Of a DNA stretch of 64,000 bases, positions 20,730-28,173 are shown one piece after another (position 1 is the first letter of the stretch; every line of letters starts with the position of its first letter). A program made the position numbers and the translations under genes. Below the pieces are notes generated by a model. That model ran no database searches and had not been told where the DNA came from. It was given only the letters and a program-made list of their open reading frames with translations. Source of the DNA: Rhodococcoides trifolii (lineage in GTDB: Bacteria > Actinomycetota > Actinomycetes > Mycobacteriales > Mycobacteriaceae); NCBI RefSeq assembly GCF_014635345.1, contig NZ_BMCU01000003.1, positions 558,001-622,000 on the forward strand, given 5' to 3'.

Positions 20730-21242
20730 TGCGCGGGTACTACCCCACAACGCGAATCCGAGAAGGAGCGCTCCAGGAATCACCGCGCCGATCACGTCGA
20801 TCAGCGCGACCGGGCCTCCCGCGAAAGCTGCTGCGAGACCAGCGACTCCGCATACCGTCAGGCCAATCGCCAATACTCGGAAGAACGACAACTTCCATAC
20901 TGCAGCCAATGCGAAGAAGTGCACCCCCACGACGAACGCGATCCACGCGACCGCCGCGTCGGGGACGTTCAAGGGGCCGCTGATCAGCCGCAGCCCCCCG
21001 AAAATCGCAACAACCTCGATCGCGACGACGATCCAGTACCCCTTGCCGAAACCACCGCGCACTGGCCCGCTCGGTCGTGCCCGAGGAACACGCCACACTG
21101 CCACGACGACAGCGACGAAGGCGAGAACTGCCAGGAGCCCTAGCGCCATCGCGACTGCGCCCGGAAGTGACCCAGTGTTGACGAGCACGAACACGAGTCC
21201 GAAGGCTCCGCCGATGATCGAACCGATCTTCTCTGGCGACAT
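20715..21242 (-). CDS. Five-helix membrane protein of unknown function
   Basis: 175 aa, almost wholly hydrophobic. Five predicted spans lie at about 8-26, 28-50, 70-90, 95-118 and 125-168, with a short basic loop (WRVPRARPSGPVRGGFGKGY) between the second and third. There are no charged residues inside the spans and no recognised motif. It resembles the many small DUF integral membrane proteins of rhodococci. ATG 21242 is the first start; no good ribosome site precedes it. Its last five codons overlap the end of the AMP-binding pseudogene, consistent with decay of that neighbour. Confidence 0.65.
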   Translation of the reverse strand: MSPEKIGSIIGGAFGLVFVLVNTGSLPGAVAMALGLLAVLAFVAVVVAVWRVPRARPSGPVRGGFGKGYWIVVAIEVVAIFGGLRLISGPLNVPDAAVAWIAFVVGVHFFALAAVWKLSFFRVLAIGLTVCGVAGLAAAFAGGPVALIDVIGAVIPGALLLGFALWGSTRALQAR

Positions 21243-21378
21243 GGCCGCAAGTATTACTTGCAGAAGCGAAAGTGTCGCGGGTATCGAGTCGTTTCGATTC
21301 GGCTGCAGGCTTTCGGGCAGTCCCCACCCTCTGCGCCCAGAGAAATGTCGGAGCTACTTGCTACCTTCATCTCATCGT

Positions 21379-21394
21379 TCGAACACCAGTTCGA
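21379..21394. promoter_or_regulatory. LexA (SOS) box for the DUF222/HNH gene
   Basis: TCGAAC-ACCA-GTTCGA is a perfect match to the mycobacterial SOS box TCGAAC-N4-GTTCGA. It lies 20 bp before ATG 21414. 13E12 (DUF222/HNH) genes of M. tuberculosis are also reported to carry SOS boxes. Confidence 0.8.
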
Positions 21395-21413
21395 CAGTGG
21401 GTCCGGGGGGATC

Positions 21414-22943
21414 ATGATCACCGACTACGCGCAGCACCTGAGCAGTATCGAGGAGCAGTTCACCGAACTCGCCGCACTGAACACCGCGCTCGGTGAGAAC
21501 AACGACAGGGCCGAGTTGATCCGCCGCCTCGACACTCTCGCCAACCGCGCCCTCGCGTTGCAGTACCCGCTGATCCAGCAACTCACCGAACAGCCCGGCT
21601 ATGTGTCGTCCGGGCTGACCAAGACGAACGACATCATCGTCGACCTCACCCGCTGCACCCCGCGCGAAGCGAACCAACGACGCAACCGCGCCCGCGACGT
21701 CACCGTGAACACCACCCCCGCCGGTGTCCCCGTCCCGCCGCAGCACCCGCGGTTGTGCGCCGCGGTCGCCGACGGGTCCGCGAACCGCCAACACCTCAGA
21801 GTCATCGACGACTTCCGCCGCTACCTCTCTCGCGCCGACGCCGACAGCGTCGACCCCGACGACCTCGCTCACGCCGTCGATGCTCTCGGGTACCTCACCC
21901 GCCACCTCACCGCCGACGAGTTGGCCCTCGCCGCCCGCGAATACTCCGAACGACTCCTCCCCGACGGATTCCCCGACAAGGACACCAAAGACGTTCCGTT
22001 CCTGACCATCTCACCCCCACGCGAGGACGGGCTGCGCCGCATCGTGGGGTTGATCGAGGCAGAACTGCACGCCTACCTCGAACCGTACATGGCCAAATAC
22101 TCCGCCCCCGGCATGCTCAACCCCGACGACGCAACCCCGATCACCGACCCCGATGCCAGCACCGCCGACGCCGATGCTGCCGACAGCGAGGACACCGACA
22201 ACGATCGGGTCGACGGCGACCTCACCGAAGACGAGACCGACACCGCGCCCGGCGACCCCGAATCAAGCACGCCCACAGCCGAATCGGCCGAACAGCAAGC
22301 CCGCCGCGACACCGCCGCCGCCCGCGACACCCGCACCGCCGGAAAACGGCGCCACGACGCACTCAAATTCGTCCTCCGCACCGCACTGATGTCGGGGAAG
22401 TTCGGCACTCACCGCGGCATCCCCGTCTCCGTGGTCATCACCACCGCCCTCGCCGACCTCGACAAAGCATGCGGTTACGTCCGCACCGGCGGCGGCACCC
22501 GACTGACCCGAGACGACCTGAGACGCATGGCTACTCACAGCGACAACTACCTCGTCGTGTTCGACGAACACACCCGCAAACCCTTGTACCTCGGACGGAC
22601 CCGCCGCACCGCCTCACCCGAACAGCGCTACGTCCTGCACGGGTTGGACCGCGGCTGCACCTTTCCCGGCTGCACCGGCACCGCGTACTACAGCGAAGCG
22701 CACCACCGCATCGACGACTGGGCCGACGGCGGCAACTCCGACGGCGACGCATTCGCCTTCGCCTGCCCCAAACACCACCGCCTGCACGGAACCGAACCCC
22801 ACCAGTTCCGTACCTCCGTCGCCCCGCCGGAACACCCGCAGTCCGGGCGGACCCTCTGGCACCACAACACCACCGACCCCACCATGACCCGAGGCCGCAT
22901 CAACCACGCCCACCACCCCGAGGAATACCTCCTCACCACCTGA
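21414..22943 (+). CDS. DUF222 / HNH endonuclease-domain protein (13E12 family)
   Basis: 509 aa from ATG 21414. The N-terminal DUF222 helical region (about 1-200) contains CTPREANQRRNRARDV and the LTADELALAAREY segment. An acidic Asp/Glu-rich linker follows at about 235-290, then the HNH nuclease domain at the C terminus: CTFPGC, the AHHRIDDWADGGN block (His-His and Asn) and CPKHHRLHG. Members are thought to be DNA nucleases, some of them mobile; none is well characterised. An ATG at 21345 is in frame but would place the perfect LexA box inside the coding region, so the downstream start is preferred. The box implies DNA-damage induction. A hairpin follows the stop. Confidence 0.82.
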   Translation: MITDYAQHLSSIEEQFTELAALNTALGENNDRAELIRRLDTLANRALALQYPLIQQLTEQPGYVSSGLTKTNDIIVDLTRCTPREANQRRNRARDVTVNTTPAGVPVPPQHPRLCAAVADGSANRQHLRVIDDFRRYLSRADADSVDPDDLAHAVDALGYLTRHLTADELALAAREYSERLLPDGFPDKDTKDVPFLTISPPREDGLRRIVGLIEAELHAYLEPYMAKYSAPGMLNPDDATPITDPDASTADADAADSEDTDNDRVDGDLTEDETDTAPGDPESSTPTAESAEQQARRDTAAARDTRTAGKRRHDALKFVLRTALMSGKFGTHRGIPVSVVITTALADLDKACGYVRTGGGTRLTRDDLRRMATHSDNYLVVFDEHTRKPLYLGRTRRTASPEQRYVLHGLDRGCTFPGCTGTAYYSEAHHRIDDWADGGNSDGDAFAFACPKHHRLHGTEPHQFRTSVAPPEHPQSGRTLWHHNTTDPTMTRGRINHAHHPEEYLLTT

Positions 22944-22962
22944 ACCCCGACAACACGACTCA

Positions 22963-22989
22963 GCCCCCACCGGACATCCCGGTCGGGGC
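22963..22989 (+). terminator. Hairpin after the DUF222/HNH gene
   Basis: Arms 22963-22973 and 22979-22989 pair with one central C-C mismatch around an ACATC loop, 20 bp after the stop codon. Confidence 0.6.
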
Positions 22990-23017
22990 CAGAAGTCGTC
23001 GCAAGATCGATCCATAA

Positions 23018-23068
23018 GTGCATATGTCCAGACAAACTCTTGACATTGCTTGTGATGTGGATTACACA
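23018..23068 (+). promoter_or_regulatory. Promoter of the binding-protein gene with GTGCATATGTC element
   Basis: A consensus -35 TTGACA (23040-23045) and a -10-like TACACA (23063-23068) are separated by 17 bp. Just upstream is GTGCATATGTC (23018-23028); the same 11-mer, as part of a full palindrome beside TTGACA, is found before the P450 gene at 60859-60869. Confidence 0.55.
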
Positions 23069-23147
23069 TTGATCGCACCATGAACAGCACGAGCCCGATG
23101 CACCTTTCGCCGGTCGTAACCGACCGCGCGTCCGAGAAAGAGACCAG

Positions 23148-24155
23148 ATGACACTGCACAAGAATCGCCGCGCCCTGTCCGCAGCGATCGGCTTGGCCCT
23201 CACCGCAACGGTCGTTGCCGGTTGCTCGAGCACCGGTGGTGCGCAGGACACCGGGGGCGGCAGCGGCGGCAACGCCGGCACCGCGGACACCCCGCGCGTG
23301 ACGATCGCCATGGTCACCCACGAGGCACCGGGCGACACGTTCTGGGACCTGATTCGTAAGGGCGCCGAGGCCGCGGCAGCCAAGGACAACATCGACCTCA
23401 AGTACTCCAACGACAACCAGGGTCCCCGCCAGGCCACGCTCGTGCAGTCGGCCATCGACTCGAAGGTCGCGGGCATTGCAGTCACCATGGCGTTCCCCGA
23501 TGCCATCGCACCCGAGGTCAAGACCGCGACGGACGCCGGAATTCCGGTCACCGTGTTCAACTCGGGCAAGGATCAAGGGCTCGAGGCCGGCGCGATCAGC
23601 TACTTCGGTCAGGACGAGAACATTGCGGGCACCACGGCCGGTCAGCGTCTCACGTCGGAGGGCGCCAAGAAGGCCATCTGCGTCGTGCAGGAGCAGGGAT
23701 CGGTCGCGCTGGAGGCTCGTTGCGCCGGCGCCAAGCAGGGCTTCACCGGCGGAAGCATGGAGAACCTGAACGTCAACGGAACCGATCTTCCGTCCGTTCA
23801 GGCGACCATCAGCGCCAAGCTGCAGTCCGACCCGTCCATCGACACCGTGCTCACCCTCGGCGCACCGATCGCACTCACCGCGGTGCAGTCGATCCAGTCG
23901 AACAACAGCAACGCCAAGGTCGTCACCTTCGACACCAACGCTGCCCTCGTCGACGCCATCAAGGGTGGAGACGTCCAGTGGGCCATCGACCAGCAGCCCT
24001 ACCTGCAGGGCTACCTGGCCGTCGACCAGCTGTGGCTCTACCTCAACAACAAGAACATCATCGGTGGTGGCCAGCCGGTCCTGACCGGACCGTCGTTCAT
24101 CGACGCGTCCAACATCGATGCAATCGCAGAACTTGCACAGGGCGGCACGCGCTAG
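23148..24155 (+). CDS. Sugar-type ABC transporter substrate-binding lipoprotein (orphan)
   Basis: 335 aa. A basic N terminus and hydrophobic stretch end in the lipobox VAGC (Cys about 26), then a Gly/Ser linker, so the mature protein is lipid-anchored outside the plasma membrane. The rest is a type 1 periplasmic binding fold of the ribose/inositol group: RVTIAMVTHEAPGDTFWDLIRKGAE at its start, then FDTNAALVDAIKGGDVQWAIDQQPYLQGY, characteristic of family PBP1 sugar binders. No permease or ATPase gene is nearby, which is unusual; it may serve a transporter elsewhere or act as a sensor. It has a strong promoter of its own and is followed by a terminator. Confidence 0.88.
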   Translation: MTLHKNRRALSAAIGLALTATVVAGCSSTGGAQDTGGGSGGNAGTADTPRVTIAMVTHEAPGDTFWDLIRKGAEAAAAKDNIDLKYSNDNQGPRQATLVQSAIDSKVAGIAVTMAFPDAIAPEVKTATDAGIPVTVFNSGKDQGLEAGAISYFGQDENIAGTTAGQRLTSEGAKKAICVVQEQGSVALEARCAGAKQGFTGGSMENLNVNGTDLPSVQATISAKLQSDPSIDTVLTLGAPIALTAVQSIQSNNSNAKVVTFDTNAALVDAIKGGDVQWAIDQQPYLQGYLAVDQLWLYLNNKNIIGGGQPVLTGPSFIDASNIDAIAELAQGGTR

Positions 24156-24179
24156 TCGACACAGGGCGGCACGCGCTAG
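24136..24179. repeat. Tandem duplication spanning a stop codon
   Basis: The 20-bp sequence CACAGGGCGGCACGCGCTAG occurs at 24136-24155 and again at 24160-24179, a 24-bp period. The first copy carries the last codons and TAG stop of the binding-protein gene; the second is an untranslated echo. Confidence 0.9.
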
Positions 24180-24196
24180 CTCGAAACGCAGACTCG

Positions 24197-24225
24197 ACCG
24201 GCCCGGAGTGACCCTCCGGGCCGGT
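24197..24225. terminator. Terminator after the binding-protein gene
   Basis: Perfect 12-bp stem (24197-24208 with 24214-24225) and TGACC loop, ending 20 bp before the peptidase start; followed on the plus strand by TGTCGTCGT. Confidence 0.8.
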
Positions 24226-24245
24226 TGTCGTCGTACGGTGTTTGC

Positions 24246-25697
24246 ATGAGCGAAACACCCGTCCGCAAGCGGAGATCGACGTTACCCAGCACCCCCGAGT
24301 TCGGCACGTACATGTCGACCGGCTGGGACGACGTACCCGATCGGCGCCCGGATCAGCGCGAGGTGGCAGTGTTCGCAGCCCGCCGCCGGGCCGCGGTGTC
24401 CGCGCGACACCCCGGAAACTGGCTGGTCGTTCCGGCCGGCGATCTGGTCCAGCGATCCAACGACACCGACTACCCTTTCCGCGCACACTCCGGTTTCGCA
24501 CACCTCACCGGATGGGGAGCGGACACCATCCCGGGTTCGGTCCTTGTCCTGGAACCCGTTGCCGAAGGACCACATTCGGCAACTTTGTTCTTTCCCGCCG
24601 CGCCGGGCCGCGACACCACCGAGTTCTTCACCGACGCGCGTACGGGTGAATTCTGGACCGGTCCGCGCCCGTCGCTTGCCCATGTCGAAGCCGAGTTGGG
24701 ACTGCGCACGCGCCCTCTGTCGGAACTGCCCGAGGTCCTGAGTTCGCTCGGTGACGACACTGCCGTCGTGACCGAAGCCGACCCCGAAGTGAACGAACTC
24801 CTCTCTCGAACACCTTCCGTCGCAAGCACACTCGACTCCGACCTGTTCCGGACACTGTCCGAGATCCGCCTGGTCAAGGACGACTACGAGATCGCGCAGA
24901 TGCGCCGCGCCATCGACGCCACCGCGCGCGGATTCGACGACATCGTGACGGGCCTTCCCATCAGCTCGGGTCACGTTCGCGGAGAACGACTGGTGGAGGG
25001 CGTGTTTCACTCGCGCGCACGTCTCGAGGGCAACGACGTGGGGTACGCGACCATCGCCGCTTCGGGTCACCATGCCACCGTGCTGCACTGGGAGAAGAAC
25101 GACGGACCGGTGCTCGCCGGAGATCTCCTCCTGGTGGATGCCGGTGTGGAGATGGACAGCTACTACACCGCCGACATCACCCGAACCGTTCCGGTCGACG
25201 GACACTTCTCCCCGGTTCAGCGGCAGGTGTACGAGGCGGTTCTCGACGCCGCCGATGCGGCGTTCGCGGTCACTCGGCCCGGGGTGCGCTTCCTCGACGT
25301 CCACGAGGCGGCGATGGCAGTGATCGCGGCGAGGCTCGACGAGTGGGGCCTGCTCACGATGAGCGTCGAGGAGGCTCTCGAACGCGACAATCAGCCGCAC
25401 CGCCGATACATGGTGCACGGCACGAGCCACCACCTCGGACTCGACGTCCACGACTGCGCGCAGGCGCGACTGGAGCTGTACCAGGAGGGCGTGCTCGAGG
25501 AGGGCATGATCTTCACGATCGAACCGGGCCTGTACTTCCAGTCGACCGATCTGACGGTTCCCGCGGAGTACCGCGGGATCGGGGTGCGGATCGAAGACGA
25601 CATTCTCGTCACGGCCAACGGCGCGGAAAACATGTCCGTCGGCCTCCCGCGCAGCGCCGACGACGTCGAGGCCTGGGTTGCTCGGCTAGCCTTGTAA
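24246..25697 (+). CDS. pepP: Xaa-Pro aminopeptidase (aminopeptidase P, M24B)
   Basis: Removes an N-terminal residue next to proline; cytosolic, dinuclear Mn. 483 aa from ATG 24246. An N-terminal AMP_N domain (about 40-170, with AHSGFAHLTGWGADTIPGSVLVL) is followed by the pita-bread domain. Metal ligands are visible in LLVDAGVEMDSYYTADITRT (two Asp), MVHGTSHHLGLDVHD (His), MIFTIEPGLY (Glu) and GVRIEDDILVT (Glu). The gene stands alone between the binding-protein terminator and a LexA box that belongs to the next gene. Confidence 0.94.
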   Translation: MSETPVRKRRSTLPSTPEFGTYMSTGWDDVPDRRPDQREVAVFAARRRAAVSARHPGNWLVVPAGDLVQRSNDTDYPFRAHSGFAHLTGWGADTIPGSVLVLEPVAEGPHSATLFFPAAPGRDTTEFFTDARTGEFWTGPRPSLAHVEAELGLRTRPLSELPEVLSSLGDDTAVVTEADPEVNELLSRTPSVASTLDSDLFRTLSEIRLVKDDYEIAQMRRAIDATARGFDDIVTGLPISSGHVRGERLVEGVFHSRARLEGNDVGYATIAASGHHATVLHWEKNDGPVLAGDLLLVDAGVEMDSYYTADITRTVPVDGHFSPVQRQVYEAVLDAADAAFAVTRPGVRFLDVHEAAMAVIAARLDEWGLLTMSVEEALERDNQPHRRYMVHGTSHHLGLDVHDCAQARLELYQEGVLEEGMIFTIEPGLYFQSTDLTVPAEYRGIGVRIEDDILVTANGAENMSVGLPRSADDVEAWVARLAL

Positions 25698-25700
25698 CGG

Positions 25701-25716
25701 TCGAACGTATGTTCGA
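25701..25716. promoter_or_regulatory. LexA (SOS) box before a small coiled-coil gene
   Basis: TCGAAC-GTAT-GTTCGA matches the mycobacterial LexA box perfectly. A -10-like TAGAGT follows at 25725-25730, and translation of a 71-aa protein starts about 55 bp later. The box begins 4 bp after the peptidase stop codon. Confidence 0.8.
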
Positions 25717-25767
25717 ATCGGTGCTAGAGTCGGTCGACAGGTCGAGTCGAGCGCGGAGGTCACCGTC

Positions 25768-25788
25768 ATGAACACCACAGCGTCATGA
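25768..25788 (+). CDS. Six-codon upstream reading frame overlapping the next start
   Basis: ATG 25768 has the better ribosome site (GGAGGT at 25755-25760) but reads only M-N-T-T-A-S before a TGA that overlaps the ATG of the 71-aa gene (ATGA, 25785-25788). GTCATGAACACC and GTCATGAATACC are near-identical, so the second start looks like a 17-bp duplication of the first. It may act as a coupling leader. Expression is inferred only. Confidence 0.35.
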   Translation: MNTTAS

Positions 25789-26000
25789 ATACCCCGGGTA
25801 ACACCGACGAGTTGTCCGGTCTGATCAGCGAATTGACCGACATCGACCGCCGCCGTGTCGAGATCGGACTCAGGCTTGCGGAACTCGAGTTCGAGTTCCG
25901 CAAGGCACGGGCAGAGACCGCCGAACGGCGTGCGCGCGACGCTTTCGTACGCCGCTACCAGGGCCGAATCCTCGAGCTGGCCGACGGGTTGCGGGAGTAG
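25785..26000 (+). CDS. 71-aa predicted coiled-coil protein under a LexA box
   Basis: 71 aa, highly charged and helical throughout: ELTDIDRRRVEIGLRLAELE is followed by EFRKARAETAERRARDAFVR, with heptad-like spacing of Leu/Ile/Val. There is no membrane span, Cys or known domain; a faint resemblance to AroQ chorismate mutase helix 1 is not enough for a call. A perfect SOS box precedes it, so it is probably induced by DNA damage, and a six-codon frame overlaps its start. Codon usage is normal for the window. It ends 3 bp from the convergent PIG-L gene. Confidence 0.65.
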   Translation: MNTPGNTDELSGLISELTDIDRRRVEIGLRLAELEFEFRKARAETAERRARDAFVRRYQGRILELADGLRE

Positions 26001-26003
26001 CAC

Positions 26004-26780
26004 TCACAACGGCAGCGCGGTTTCCTTCGTGCCGGCAGGAGCGCCGACGCGGCGAAACCACTCGGTGCCGAAGGCTGCAGCGAGCTGCTCGTCGGGCATG
26101 TCCCGGAACGGGCCGAAGTCACCGATCTGAGTCGCGTGCGCGTGCATTGCCGCACGCTTCGCCGGCATCGCCGCGACCACGTTCACCGCGGTGGTGATCT
26201 GGTCCGCCGGGAGACCCATCTGCTCGATGTCGGGCACCGAGGAATCGTTCTCCTCCCATGCCGGGTTTGCCTTGACGAGTTCGCGAAAGTGGTCTCGGTT
26301 CACAGTGGACTCGTACACATTCTCGATTCCTGCGATTTCCGCGGCGCGCACACCGACGTCGTGGACGCGGATGTGGTCCGGGTGTCCGTACCCACCGTTC
26401 GCGTCGTAGATGGTCAGGACGTCGGTGCGCTCCTCGGTCAGGATGTCGGCGAGGCGCCGACTCGCGGTGTCGCGATCGACGTTCGCGAACGCTACGGGGT
26501 TCGAATTATCTTCTGTCCCAGCCATTCCGGAATCCGCGTACCCCAGCATGACGACGCGGTCGGCGCCGAGAACGCGTGCGGATTCCTCGAGTTCGAGACG
26601 GCGACGGTCGGCCAGCGACTGACCGGGCGCCAGAATTCCCTCGGGGTATTCGCCGAGCGCACCGTCCGTTGCCGTCACGAGGACCACACGATGCCCGGCA
26701 TCGGCCGCGAGACGCATCACTCCCCCGGTGTTGAACACTTCGTCGTCGGGATGTGCGTGGAAACAAACCAAAACGCTCAT
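26004..26780 (-). CDS. PIG-L family zinc deacetylase
   Basis: 258 aa, LmbE/PIG-L fold. The zinc motif is HAHPDDEVFNTGG at about 8-20, and the second ligand region is ANGGYGHPDHIRVHDVG at about 128-144. Family members deacetylate GlcNAc-linked substrates; in actinobacteria the known ones are MshB and Mca of mycothiol metabolism, plus antibiotic tailoring enzymes. It lacks the C-terminal extension of Mca and differs from MshB in the loop after the first motif, so a third function is likely. It follows, by 41 bp, a coupled run of three genes on the same strand and may belong to that operon. Confidence 0.85.
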   Translation of the reverse strand: MSVLVCFHAHPDDEVFNTGGVMRLAADAGHRVVLVTATDGALGEYPEGILAPGQSLADRRRLELEESARVLGADRVVMLGYADSGMAGTEDNSNPVAFANVDRDTASRRLADILTEERTDVLTIYDANGGYGHPDHIRVHDVGVRAAEIAGIENVYESTVNRDHFRELVKANPAWEENDSSVPDIEQMGLPADQITTAVNVVAAMPAKRAAMHAHATQIGDFGPFRDMPDEQLAAAFGTEWFRRVGAPAGTKETALPL

Positions 26781-26821
26781 CGTCGAGATGCTGCCATGTC
26801 CTGTCGACGGGCGTCACTCGG

Positions 26822-27715
26822 CTACCTCGACAGGAAGGCCGTGACGTGATGCTCGATGGCGTCGGGTCGATCGAGCTGCAAGAAATGGCCGGCCGACGGC
26901 ACCACGACGACGTCACTGCCCTCGGGCAACAGACGGTTCATCCCCTCGGCGAAGTCTGCCGAGAAGCATCCGTCGTCGCCGCCATGGAGATAGAGCATGG
27001 GGACCCGCGGCGAGTGACCCCAGACTTGCTGGGCCGCTCGGTACCGCGCGGGTACGTTCGGCCGCCGCAGGGCGCGGTAATACCCGAGCGCCGCAGTCCG
27101 GTGTTCGCGGGACCCCAGGGAGTCGAGCACCGCGTCGATGTCGTCGGACGCATCGTACGTCGGCGACCAGCACGACCACAGCGCAGGCATGAGTCGCCGG
27201 AACACCTGTTCCGGAGCGAACGGCAGTTGAAAGAACGCCATGTACGAACTGCGGAGGGCCTGCTCGCCGAACAACGCAACCTTGCTCAGTCCCGCGCGGC
27301 CGCCGGCAGCAGCGATGGCCGGCGTCGGCGGAACGGACATCGACACCACCCTCGCGAACGGCGAATCGGCAAAGGCAGCAAGGCCGTTGACGGTCACCGC
27401 GCCCCAGTCGTGCCCGATCACCACCGCTCGCTCGTCACCGCCGAGTGCAGCGTGCACCCCGATGGCATCGTCCATGAGCGCCCCGACGTGATAACTCCCG
27501 TCGGTCGGAATCGACGACGGCGCATACCCTCTTGTGAACGGCGCCACCACCCGCCACCCCGCATCGGCAAGCGCCGGGCCGAGATGCCGCCAGGTGTGCG
27601 CGGTGTCCGGAAAGCCGTGCAAGCACACAGCCAACGGGCCGTCCACCGGTCCCCACGTCAACGCCTCGAGGGTGACACGATCCAGCTCGACGGTGAGGCG
27701 CCCCGGAGCCGTCAC
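26822..27715 (-). CDS. Alpha/beta hydrolase, epoxide hydrolase-like
   Basis: 297 aa from the GTG that overlaps the Nudix stop (GTGA at 27712-27715). The oxyanion motif HGFPDTAHTWRHL, the nucleophile elbow VIGHDWGAVTVNG (Asp in the W-containing D-W-G-A form typical of epoxide hydrolases and haloalkane dehalogenases) and the C-terminal histidine in PSAGHFLQLDRPD are all present. The Tyr of the lid (RGYAPSS) is also typical. Substrate is not known. It is the third coupled gene after a 105-aa protein and a Nudix hydrolase. Confidence 0.87.
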   Translation of the reverse strand: MTAPGRLTVELDRVTLEALTWGPVDGPLAVCLHGFPDTAHTWRHLGPALADAGWRVVAPFTRGYAPSSIPTDGSYHVGALMDDAIGVHAALGGDERAVVIGHDWGAVTVNGLAAFADSPFARVVSMSVPPTPAIAAAGGRAGLSKVALFGEQALRSSYMAFFQLPFAPEQVFRRLMPALWSCWSPTYDASDDIDAVLDSLGSREHRTAALGYYRALRRPNVPARYRAAQQVWGHSPRVPMLYLHGGDDGCFSADFAEGMNRLLPEGSDVVVVPSAGHFLQLDRPDAIEHHVTAFLSR

Positions 27716-28173
27716 AGCTGGTTCCCAAGAGCGTCGAGGAAGGCCACCTGCGCGGGCAACATCTTCCGTCGTGCGTCGTCCAGGGCGAACCACTCGACGC
27801 GGTCGATTTCCGGGAACGACTTCATCAGCCCCGATCCTCGTGGCCACTCCATCTCGAAGTCGTTGCTGACGGACGTCGCGGGGTCGAGGTCACCCTCGAC
27901 GGCGAAGGCCACCACCGTCTTTCCGCTTTTCTGCCTCACCGAGCCCAGGTCGAGGCGCGGACCGGCGGGCACGTCGCTTCCCACCTCCTCGCGGAACTCG
28001 CGACACGCGGCGTCCCACGGGTCTTCGTCGGTGAACTCGCCCTTGAGGACGGACCACGATCCGTCGTCCTTGCGTGCGAAGTACGGTCCACCGGGGTGAC
28101 CCAACAGCACCTCGACGTCGCCGGATGCTGTGCGATACAACAAAATCCCTGCGCTCGTCTTCGCCGTCGTCAC
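27712..28173 (-). CDS. Nudix hydrolase with a one-residue-short Nudix box
   Basis: 153 aa. Nudix enzymes hydrolyse nucleoside diphosphates linked to another moiety, using Mg bound by the box G-x5-E-x7-R-E-x2-E-E-x-G. Here the segment is KGEFTDEDPWDAACREFREE followed by VG (about 44-65). The R-E..E-E.G half is intact, but the first Glu is one residue closer to Gly than in the consensus, and the usual Pro before KGE is Leu. The fold is nevertheless clear (SAGILLYR at the N terminus, VEWFALDDARRKMLPAQ at the C terminus). It is coupled at both ends by GTGA overlaps. Confidence 0.88.
   Translation of the reverse strand: MTTAKTSAGILLYRTASGDVEVLLGHPGGPYFARKDDGSWSVLKGEFTDEDPWDAACREFREEVGSDVPAGPRLDLGSVRQKSGKTVVAFAVEGDLDPATSVSNDFEMEWPRGSGLMKSFPEIDRVEWFALDDARRKMLPAQVAFLDALGNQL

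Noticed and set aside
21414..22943. DUF222/HNH gene as part of a mobile intron or transposon
   Set aside because: No intron borders, terminal inverted repeats or target duplications were seen around it; 13E12 genes are scattered chromosomally in rhodococci.
25343..25771. Short open frame M-F-E-S-V-L-E-S-V-D starting inside the second LexA box
   Set aside because: It ends after 20 codons and has no ribosome site; the start inside the box may be a remnant of a DUF222-type start, but it is not a gene.
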